A DNA stretch of 64,000 bases, taken from the NCBI GenBank assembly GCA_026874595.1, contig CM049309.1, positions 19,719,576-19,783,575 on the forward strand, in the 5' to 3' direction. Position 1 is the first letter of the stretch, and each line of letters begins with the position of its first letter. The notes beneath the pieces were generated by a model. The model did no database searches. It was given only the letters and a program-made list of their open reading frames with translations, and was not told where the DNA came from. Shown piece after piece: positions 12,101 through 24,100 of this stretch. This DNA is from Sipunculus nudus (Eukaryota; Annelida; Sipuncula; Golfingiida; Sipunculidae). The translations under genes and the position numbers were made by a program.

Positions 12101-15100
12101 TGGCTAGTTAAAGGGCTTGTCAAGATAACTAGAAGAGTCGTAGTTCTCTACTGAGCTAAATCCCATATATCGATGGGAAAAGAACCAGACACCCGCATAA
12201 TGCATAACCTCTTATTATCAGGCTCATTATCGTTACCGTCTCTGCTGGTTTAAGACTATCGGGAACACATTTGTGGTAGGAAGTACAGTCTGACCCAAAC
12301 GGGCCAGAAATTCGATAGGTGTAGCTCGTTGGGCAATTTCCTGAAATGCTGTCACATGTTCAGGCCTGTAGCACTTTCGTCCCTCCGATGAAAAACGGAC
12401 GATGAAAAGCATATTTTCGTTGTTATAACACTTCATACTGGTTACAAGAAATGTGTCACTTAGAAGAAACCAGGCCAGCTGATTAATGCGCTTGTTCCTT
12501 ACTAATGACGGAGTTATCTCTTGCAGAATCTGTATGCATATTTGTTAATTTTTACACCATACAAGCATGTCCCCTAAGGTTATATTACTGATAGCTGATG
12601 TGAGGGACAATGAACATCCGTGGTTAACATAGACATGAGATTTACACGTTTGTTCGTAGAATTATATTATTGTATTTTCAATAACTCTTAGCCATTTATG
12701 AGATTTCCGGCTGTGTAGAGTGATACCGTAGTGCTGTGGTAGTGTGATGGCCATTGCGGGGCAGTTTTCGACATGACTCTTGTCACGAGTCAAAAGTACG
12801 CCCAATCGATCAAATTAAAATGCCTAAAAGCACACACTCAAGTACAGATATAAAACCACGGTGGTCAAAACTATCGAGATAAGATCTCACCGCTTGTGAT
12901 ACCCGAAAGAAGTACAGGAGAGACATTGGAGAAGGTTCGTTAATGGGTACTTGGCCGGGAATATTAATATAAATTCTGAACCAGAAATGTTTAAATTAAT
13001 GCTGGGCCAGGAACCTTAATTTTCTCATTATTAATGCAAAAATATTGAAAGGATCCCAAACCTATCAAAAGATTTAAATTTTTTTTTATTCGACCTATCA
13101 CCATATGTCGTTCTGCATGTTATTTTTATAGTGTCATTTTCATCTGATTTTTTCAATTTTTTTTATTTAAATTTAGACTCATTTCCTCTTTGTGTATTTT
13201 AAAAGTCAAAATGAAGAAATATACTTTAAAGTATATTTTTTTGTGTCCTATATTTAAAAGTGAAGACTGTCTAACCCTAGTTATCACGATGACGCCCATG
13301 TTGTCTGAGTATGACGTTAGACCAACACCAGCACCAAGGATACCACTCAGTAAGCAGGCAGTACCCTCCACTCCGATTCCTTGAAGCAGCCGATACGACA
13401 GAGTGTATATTACTATCAAATCAAAGGTTATCAGCAGATGTATGTAAATACATAATCAAAGGATACGATCAGATGCGAAACAGTGTATGTTACTACAAAT
13501 CAAAGGATATGAGCAGGTACGATACAAAGTTTCACTACAAAATCATAGGATATAAGCAGATATGATACAGTTTATGTCACTACAAAATCAAAGGATATGA
13601 ACAGGTACGATACAGTGTGTGTCACCAACAAATCATAGGATATGAGCAGGTACGATACAATGTGTCACTACAAAAACATAAGATATGAGCACCTATAAAA
13701 CCTCGATGTGAGTGTAAGCCAACAGCATGAAAGTATGGAAACAGAAGAGCTCCATTTTAACGGCTTATTAATCACTTTTTTTCCGAATCAAAAAGCTCAC
13801 ATTGGTGTATACAGATAAATTTATGATATATTCGTGAATGTTGTAAACATGACAAGCGTATGATTAAAACAATATTTAGCCGGAACTTCTTTTTTTTACC
13901 TGCAATCCACAACTGGAATGTTTCATGGCAATAAATCTCCATATATTTACCTCTGTTTATAGCATGCGCAGGCGGGCTTGGGGCGCCGGCAACATTGGCA
14001 CATATATAGAACGTCCCGACAGACTCAATAACGCTGGCGATAACCGATCCCATCATGCCTACCGCGGCGGCGGCACTGAACGTGGCACGGCCCCATTGCA
14101 CTGGAAGAAAACATAATGAAGAAAGGACTTGAATAAAATTCCAATATGGGCAAACGAATTTCTGAGAGCTTTTTGGCCTAGGAAGATAACTTTGAAAAAA
14201 AAATGTTTGCATAAATATGATTATATGTTATAACCGTAGGTTAATCTTTGTGATGTAATTGGATGGACATATACTGGACATATGTAAGTGGTGTAGGTGC
14301 GTGTTTTCTTACCTATATTAAGTGGAAGGTATGTTTATTGACGTTTGTATGTGTATGTACATGTGTTTTTGAATTTGGGAAAAAAGGTTTATTAGGAACG
14401 TGAATTTTTCGTAAATTTGTGCATGGAGTTTGAGATTAATTGGCAAGTCATTCAGTTTATTTAGAGGTGATCCGGACAATGATGGAGATAACTTTGTTGT
14501 ACATCTTTCTTCCTGCAAATAACTTTCATTTACATCCAGTTCAGAAATGTTCCCCATATATAAGTGATCTGGGTTTCGAGGCAAAATTTAATGAAACAAT
14601 GGACAATAGTACTAGAGCGCTTCATGCTGTTAAGAGGTAATTATTAAGTTAATTGACTCCATAAGACCATGTGCGCCTTTTGTGCTGAGGTGCCAGGCAC
14701 AATAATTCTTATATATATATATATATTTATTTATATTTATTCTGTATTTATAAAGCGCTGTGTATAACCTTCGTGATATATCTCTAGAGGGCTTAACAAT
14801 TATAAAGTATTATACAGTACTTAGAAAGGTAAATGTTAAAATAATAAAACCGTAATACATACCATATAGATTACTGGCAACACATAAAGCACAAGTTAAA
14901 AATACTAAAGACTATATTCACAAGTGAAAATATACGTTTTCAGCCATTGAAAAAAAAGCGCTTGATGTCACTCACTGGGGTACGGGATCCTGAACCATGG
15001 GGAGTTACTGATCACAGGACCTATGGTGTCAGTTCTTGAAAGGTATTGCCACGTGCCAGGTTCTCGCGAAAGTGCGTTTGACCACGTCAAAATTCCGCAC

Positions 15101-18100
15101 AAAAACCAAACGATCGTCAAGGCTGTAAGTATCTACAGAAATTGTGAAGTAATTTTTTTTATTACAGCAAAAATAATTCTTGTTTACAATAAATTGTTAT
15201 ACAAATAATACCAAAGTGTAAGAACTATTATTCAATCACTTTGAACTGTTATTTAATCACTTTGAGATAATGTTTGAATAGTCTAAGATTAATCAAATGT
15301 AAATCAGTATATGGTTAATTTACGGAAAGCTTTGGCTGAATACACCATGACTGCGATAGTGTTTAAATTATCGACGCCAGAACATCTGTCTTTTTCAGTC
15401 CGATTTCAAGTCCGAAGATCTGGGCAGGCTCTGCGTGCGCAACAGGGGCAGCATCATCAGCTAAGAGAAGGTCCCGAATCAGTTGCTCAAAAGTCATCGT
15501 TTGGGCCTGTAGGCGTCTGAGGTTGATCAGGCTGCTGTCAAGGTCTGTGGCATGCTTTAACATCATACTAAGGATGATTGCAAAGAGAGTTGGTGAAAGG
15601 ACGTAACTCTGCTTAACCTCATTGGTGGTGGGGAATGGTTCTGACAGGCCACTGTTCAGTCGGACGTGACCGGGCTGATCATCATGTAGCTGGATGACCA
15701 TGCTGAGGAATTTTTTGGGACAGCCGAATCGCTCCATGATTTGCCACATACCTTTCCTGCTCATTGTGTCAAACGCTTTGGTCAGGTCTGCAGACGTTAC
15801 ATAGAGCCCCCTGTCCTGGTCCGTGCAATTCTCCTGAAGATGTCTGAGGACAAATAACATGTGTCTAGTGTTCCTGTTCGCTCTGAATCCACACTTGCTT
15901 TCTTGGATGTGTTCTTCAGCAACAGTCGGTTTTTAGTCTTCTGAGTAATATCCTTCCAAGGATTTTTCTGCGATGGGGAGCAGGGTGATACCCAGGTAGT
16001 TGGAACAGTCTGACTTTTCCCCTTTTTTGTATAGGGTGATGATGAGGTTTTTAGGTAGTTTGCCCCGCTCCCAGCATCAAATGAAGGGCTGATGGAGTTT
16101 GGTATGTAACGCAGGACCCAATGTTTCCAAATATCTGGTGGGATGCCGTCAACTCCTGCTGCCTTGCCAATCATAAGCTGCCGTATTGTTTTGGTGGTCT
16201 CTTCAAGGGTGTGTGGTTCATCTAGTTCCGCTTTTACTGGATGTTGTGGAATGCAGAGAACTGCTGAGTCCTGGACAATGGGGTTAGTGGTTAAGAGGGC
16301 CCGCAGGTGCTTTGACCAGCGGCTTAGGAAGGATGCCCTATCTGGGAGGAGCACCATGCAATCTGAGCTGCCCAAAGGACTCTTGATCTGGTATGTAGGG
16401 CCATATACTGCCTTCAATGCTTCCTAAAACCCCTATATTCGCCAGTGTCAGCGCAGAGCTGAGCTCTCTCTGCGAGTGTGATCCACCGCTCGTTCTGGAT
16501 CTTCCGGAATTTGCGATGTAGGTTGCTGCATGCGTGACGGAAGGCAGCTTTCTTCTCAATACAAGACGGCTGCGACAAGTGAGCCTGATGAGCAGACCTC
16601 TTCCTCGCCAGCATGTCCTGGATCACCTCACTGTCGAACCAGTTTTTTTCTTCTTTTAGATGAATCGGAGGAGTGCCTCAAGTGCCTGCAGAATGATAGT
16701 TTTCAGTTTTTTCCAAGGTGTTTCTGGAGAGGGAGCTGTGAGGCAACTGGATTCCTGAAAGTTTTCTCTGTAGACCTGTCTTGAAGTCAGCTTTTACTTC
16801 CGCTGACTGAAAACTACAGATCTTTGAGTTCTCCCTGTTATGCACCCTCTTCTTTGGTTAAGGTTTGAAGTGGAGTCTGAGTTTGCAGCGAACAAGGCGG
16901 TGGTCAGTAAGGCATTCTGCACTTGGCATTACAATGGTGTGTAAGATGTCATTTAGGTCTCGCTCATGCGAAGAACATAGTCAAGGAGATACCAATGTTT
17001 TAACCGAGGATGCATCTCAATTTGTCTCTTCTCTGTTGCTCTGAACAGAATTCCAGCAGTAGACGCCCAGTTGTTGCAGTTGCCAACGCCATGTTTAACA
17101 AGACCTCCTTTCCATGCGTCTTAATCTTGGCCCACTCTAGCGTTGAAGTCGCCAAGGATTATGACCTTGGCGTCAGCAGGGGTGTTATGCAGGAAACTGC
17201 GCAGGTAAAAAAAACTAGTTCTTTTCTGCAGGATATTTTGGAGAGTCGGAAAGTACACACTAAAGTGTGTGGCGTGTTGCACATGTCAGGTCATGTCTAG
17301 GATCTGCTACTGGAAACCTGTAATCAAGTATTATCTGCTTTAGGGTCGAATTCCCAGCGACTACACTGGCATTCCTACCCCTGCCCAACCGGTGCTGGTG
17401 AGGCGGGTGGCTTGACACCCTGATGAAGCAAAATCCAACATAGGATTTCGTCTAAGAAGAAACATTGACGGTCATCTAGGTATCCGGCAGATGGAGCTCA
17501 AAGCTTTGGCTGGTAATCCATCTAGGACAAGGAAGTCTGTCTGATGAAATACTTACGACCCGAGGGCCTCGCTGTCACCGGCCCGGCTTGCTTGGCCAAT
17601 ACTGACGAACCTTGAGTGTAAGGGGTTGGCGGTTCCGCGCACACTGTATTTACCTTAAAAATTAAAAGTTGCGGAGGCTGAAGGACACGTCTACGACCAC
17701 TAACTTTTTCAAAGTCCTGTAGTAATGGGAGGGGGGGGGGGGGGTACGGCAGATGAAAGATGACACTGGAAGCTGCAGTCTCAATTCTGCATGCAGGCAG
17801 GTAAGGACTATGGTCGCCTGATATTTGACCCAGTTGGCTAGCAGCGGTCAGCGGGCATCTTTTCATGGGGCCGAATAAAATCAAAGAAGGAACGATACAC
17901 ATCGAAGAACAAGCTCGCTACCAAGAGTGTCATTGGATTTAGGGTCGCATGCTGGAACATCAGAACGATGTCTGACTTAGCTGATAGTAGTGGACCAGAA
18001 ATTCGGTCTGATCTTATAACCCAAGAAATGTCACGACTAGACGTCGACATCGCTGCTCCCTGTGTAGTCCGTTTTTGCAGAGAAAGGCAGCCTTCAAGAA

Positions 18101-21100
18101 CACGGTGCCGGGTACACCCTCTATTGGTCAGTGAAGCCAGAAACAGAGAGACGCATTCCAGGCGTCGGTTTCATGGTAAGAAACTCCATTGCTTCCGAAC
18201 TTTTGCCAACAGGTCACTCCGACCGCATCATTTCCATGCGCCTCCTACTGATTTACCAACGCTTTTCCTCATATAAATCGGTCTAAATATCAAACAGTTA
18301 AAGCTCAGGGATGGAGCTTTAGGTTGTTTACAGGAAAAAAATAACAAAAACAACGATACGTGCAGACACGCACGTACAGACGGACACAGTCACGAAAATA
18401 TTTCTAAAGAATTTAGAGAGCTATTCTCAAGCCTGCATTATGTTGTGAATTCCAGGGTACATTTTAACGTGCATTTCGTCTTTATTTGTGCAGTCATAAA
18501 TATAAAATGTACATTAATTCTTGATAATAATTCTAGTTATGAAATTTTAGCCAGGGACTGAAATGAGTTTCATCCAATAAGTAAATAAATAAATTTTATC
18601 GATTACTCGTGTTAAGGCTATATACCATATATAATTGACTCTGGCATTAGTTTCCAAACATTATGTTATATTTCCATCATAATTATATATAATTTATTAT
18701 ACGTTCATTCATAATCATTTTGTGATATTTTTATTATATAAACGTTATTTGATTTACGAAAATATAACAGGGCATCAACCATTGATTAGGGTTTTTTTTT
18801 TATAATGAAAGAGTATATAATTATACAGTTTCTGTATCTGACGACTATGGTGATTGCTCATGATTATTCATGTAATTAATATACTATTAAGGTCACGTAT
18901 AGTTCATGGTTGTGTTGATTGCCTTAATTACAGCTGGACTGTTTAACCCCATTCTATGCTGGCCTAGGAAAGCTTTATCACAAATTTTTGCAGTTCTAAA
19001 TGTTCCTTAAAATATTCCGTTGTGAAATCAGTCCAGACATTATTTACAAATTATCAACAGATTAACGCGGCTTATTCCGATATCTGATGTCTTTTAACTA
19101 TTTTGCAAATATCGATCAGAAGACGCACAGCTCACAATTGTTTATAATACCATGTGTTTATAACGTGAGGGGGACATCAAAATAATCCAAATACATTCAA
19201 CATGAACATCTGGCAGCAAATCAGACAAAGCAGAGTTTTGCAAAGTACGTTTTGTAACTGGCGACCTTTAAACTTTCTCACGTGTACAACCGACCACCTA
19301 AGTTTACGCTTTTTTCCGTTGTCAACATTAAAATGTTTACTGACAGCTGGTAGATAAACAAGTTAACAGGCGTTAAAAGACGCTGTTTTAACAGAAATCA
19401 CTAAGAGTTCATTAAATGGTTCAAAGATTATTGAAAACAAAAAGCAGATAATTTCTATAGTAAAGGTAGGTGAATGCCAAGCTTTAAGGATGACGGAAGC
19501 TGATGATGTGTACCATAACTCCACCTACCGGGAATATGCCGAATATAGGGAACACTCCCTTATAACATTTCTTTGTCTTAGAATACGCCGGAACCGGAAC
19601 TTTAATGTTTTGCAGGTACTGAGAAAATATGATGCTCAAGGAAATAACCCTGGAAGAGAAAAAGAAAAAAAATACGATTAAGAGAGAAACAAAGGCTGTC
19701 TTACATAAAAATAAATAGTTTACAACCCCTCACGTGTAGTTAAAACCAGTGTTAGGAAAAGGCAAACAAAATATTTGAACAAAACATATTTTGCCTTTTA
19801 TTTTTTCTTGCGACTCATTTACCATAATTTTATTTCTGGCGGAGCTATTGTTAATTACCCAGGAACAAACGGTTGGAATACAGTCCTCTTTTATTTGAAT
19901 TGCCGACAGAAGTCAAATTTGAAGTTTTATGGAAGAGTCTTGTCTTTAATACAAGGGAATCTTTTTGAATAGGTTGACGTTTTCAGTGATATTCTGTGCA
20001 AACAGGTTCGTGTTTACAAATGTGGAACGCCAAAGCATTGCCCTCAAGAATTTGCCAGATTTTGAATCAGTACTCACAAAGCAGATACAGGCCAAGATAA
20101 GCCGGACAATTCACTGCCTAACGCGTAAAACGGTATGACTATGAGCGAGATTACAACACAAATAACCAGCGGTGTCACGTGGCGCACTAGGGCGCCGATA
20201 ATACCGGCGTACCCGAGTATCATCTGGAATAATGACGCAATGATCAAGGCACCTTGGATCTGGAATAAATAAAATACTGACATATGAACAGACATTCAAC
20301 GCTTTTATATTCCTTTCATTCGAGGTTAGGAGTCACTTATAATGACTAGTCATCTGACAGATGTCGACTAGATGTATGCAGTCACTGAAAGCCTCCCCTA
20401 GCCTGCAACCGGGCGAAAATGAAGAATCGGCTCGGGAGTGTACGGCCTTTGAGAGAAGGTTAAAAAATAACAGTTGCACATTTTTCACTCAGTATTGATA
20501 TTTTTCAAACAGATCAATTTTAATAAGGGCAGATGATATCGATGGTTTTGCACTTGGAGACATCTAAGAAAGTCCACCCGTACGAAAATCTACCCAAATA
20601 TGGATAAAGAAATAAGCACGTTAAAAATCATATACAAGAATGCATGATTTTTTAAACTGTATTTGAAATTACTTCCGTAATTTGTATTTTAATGACGATC
20701 GATTTGCAATATTCAGCCACATGTATAGCATTTCGAATTCAACTTTTTTTTTATTATCACCTCAATGCACCAAAGTGGGCTAAAACAGCCACAGTCGAAC
20801 TGATATAACGTGTATCAACCGGGCCGTCATCTCACGATGTATTGCTTAAGCCAAGGTACATGTATCCTGTTGATAAACATGCATAGTCGTTTAATAATCA
20901 TTATCATTACCTCTCTCATACGGTAATGCCAAGCAGGGGTTGGATCCGATTCCAAGGAAATGTTACTTCCCGTGACAAATGATCCGTTGAAACTATCCAT
21001 GGCTGTTGTAGTTATGTTGCTCATAGCTGTAAGTCCAATATTTTTGAATACATTCATCTCAACAAGAAGGCTCATTCATCTAAGAGAGTTCTTCGTAAAG

Positions 21101-24100
21101 CATATAAAGTATTGTCATGTTTCGACTTCAGAAATGACCTTAGATATTATTTTTATTCTTGGTTCCCATTTTCATGTCAGACCGGATAGAATCCAACAAT
21201 AAATTATATCCCAATGAATTTATAATTACGTATATGCTGCTACTGGCGTTAGGTATAAAAGGTTGCATACAGAAAATTATCATGAGAAACCACAAACATT
21301 TTTAGTCTGAAACGGGTATAACTTTGATTCGTAAGATACTGAGTTTATCAGATTTATATTTACACATAATTAGATAATAAAATAGACTTATTAAACCTAC
21401 CTGACGGACATTTCCACTTAGGCAAAGCCATAATAGTAAACAGCGGCATGAAGTAAGACCCGGATGTTCCTTGGGTGATCGGAAGTCTATAATAAACGAT
21501 CTCATAAATCTGAAAATCTATCAATTTATTTTTTTTTCATTTTTTAAAATAATTAAACATAGTAAAGTGGGGTAAACTAGTTTTTAGCACACAATTTAAA
21601 CCTTTGCAGTGACTCAAATATTTAATTCATTAGCTATAATTAAATTGAAATGGTCATTCTAGTTACGTTTCAGTTATTTTTAGTGCAACATTTACCTCCT
21701 CATTCACGGGTAATAGATTCTTTTGTAAAGAGCGTTGCTTTTGCGTGTGTTTGTTTGCGTTTATGTGTGTTTGTCCGAGCATTATCTCGAACCGTAAGAT
21801 CTTAATCAATTTCGATGGCATTTTGTGTAAGGATACAAAAAGAAGAAAAGTTATATTTATTATATTATATTATATTATATTTTTATGAAGTTAAAATGCG
21901 GTACTGGATCTGTATATTGCGATATTAGTTGTCCTGTTAGTAGTGGTGGGAGTCGGTTCCTTTTTCATAATCGATCATCGGTTTAGGTAAACCGATCGAT
22001 GATCGATTATTAATCGGATCAGACAAATATAAAGAAATGTGCAATTTTCTGTGAAACTGTACTGTCTTAACCCAGCCCTCATGTCTTAGTTATTCTACCT
22101 TACGAAAAGAAGTTTTTGCCTTTTTTATATTTTCCTTTTATCACTAAGATATGCTATTCAAAGATTCATTTTAATTAATTACAGTAATCGATTAAACCAC
22201 AGTGCAGGACATCTACTTGCTGGCCCTCACGAATACTCCCACGTATCATTTTATCTTCACTATCAGGACTTTTATTTTATAGCAATTATGATGACTGCCG
22301 ACATGTATACTGGTTTCACATGCTCGCCAAAAAAATTACAGGTCCATATAATTTTTGGTTAACAATAAAAAAATAAGTAATTGAAAGCTAAAAATATAAT
22401 TACTCGTGCGGCAGCGGCACCTGACATCAGTAGAGGAGATTATTTTTTAAGAGAATCTTGCAAAATTGGCATAGACCTGGAGCATTATGGAACATTTTCA
22501 CTCCATACCGCACATATTTTGCAATGAACATCTCGTTAGAAAACTCTCCGCTAATTCTTCAGCTCCCTGCCAGTTCACATAGGTTTAATAAACCCTCCGT
22601 TCTTTCAGCTACCGTGTCATACTCAGTTATATACGGAGGTTATTTTGGGAACACAAACTCATTATGTGAAGCGCGAAATGTTGTAAAAATGGAAGAGTAA
22701 TTTTTGCCTAGACTAAGACATTCTGGTAAAAACAATCATGAGTATGATGTAATCGATAGTTGCCTTTCGTAATCGAGCGCTTGAAAGTTGCAGCAAACCG
22801 ACTGACTTTCGAAAAAAACTCCATGATCGGCCCACCACTACCTGTTAGTTCCTCCGTACAGCATCTTAAAGTTATATCGATTCGCCCCTAAAAGTAAATC
22901 CCTTTCTCTCAGGTCTATGACCGACGTTATTGGAGTCCCAGAGTTAAGGCTGGCTCTCACATCAATGCCAGATATATCCGAATGTGCTGTCCCGGTGTCT
23001 ATACTTAATTTCTCAGGCAATTAAGGAAGCCGACTGGCTGTTTGGACGGCTTGTCTCAGTCATCCCCCCTCCCCCTCATCACATATTGGGCACTCGTTAA
23101 GTCCCTCACCGGTGAGTGCGAGTACAAAACATTTGCCATCGGGCATATTTGACAGTTCTTCGCCATGTTAGATCTCTAAAAAATTCTAAACGGCTTTCAT
23201 TGAACGTTCATTGCAGGTTGGGCAGGTATATATATATATATTATTACCCTGCTTCGGAAGGGTTGCGATTGGTTAAATAAACAGCTGGTGCGGTTACAAG
23301 CGATGGCGGAGGCGGGCGTTTTATGAGTGCTTCCCAATTAAAACCGTTTAAAATCCATTTTTCGAATGTTTCATTGTAGTTTGTTTGCAGAATGAATACT
23401 TGTTTCTCGTACAATGCATAAAAATAATATAATGCAAGTTAAGTACTAAATGAACACACAAACGTGTCTGCAATATAATAAAAAAGGTTACGGTTTACTT
23501 TTTGAAAAACATGGAAACATCGGGTGAACTGATTTTAGTATTTTATACAAGTCACCTACAATAAACTGTTAAAAAAGTCTTGACTACAACTTAACTGATG
23601 CCGAGTGTTGCTTGCATCATTGTTGCTATGCCGGCTGTGAATGTCAGGGTACAGAGAACTGTGGTTTTCCCGACAGAATCTTCTGTCAGACACAGGGGGC
23701 CGTCGATAATTGAAATGCATATAACCTGTATCATGAATAACGACAAGAACACCTGAAAATAATAACAAATAAAATTGAAAAAAGTAAATGTCAGTTTTTT
23801 TTTTGTTTTAAAAGTAAAATATGAAGACAAGTGTGGGCAAATTTTAACTAAATTTTATATAATTTTCAACAGAATGGATATACCGAGTAACATGAGATAA
23901 AAAAAGGATTCCATTAGAAAAGTATAAACAAAAAAGAACAAACAATCGTTTGGAAATACTTATATACAGCACAATGTGTATTTACTGATAAATATCATAG
24001 TATTATCTGTGGCTTGGAATATAATACTTATATATAATACTTATTTATATTTAAAACATAAATGAAATAATAGTGTATTTAGAAGCATCTTCACAAAAAC

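Noticed and set aside
14985-15120. Plus-strand frame over the conserved 14976-15122 block
   Set aside because: The conservation is explained by SLC23 exon 8 on the minus strand (LTIVWFLCGI, PWFRIPYP).
19490-19681. Plus-strand 63-residue gene conserved in both units
   Set aside because: It is the antisense shadow of SLC23 exon 7, which reads FSQYLQNIKVPVPAYS on the minus strand.
21941-22840. Small protein encoded at 22458-22700 and mirrored at 32032-32310
   Set aside because: It lies within both hAT-like copies and looks like chance coding in a non-autonomous element, without transposase motifs.
22838-23020. Extra SLC23 exon on the minus strand
   Set aside because: The reading frame is not conserved at the matching place in copy B (around 60980-61140) and resembles no SLC23 segment.
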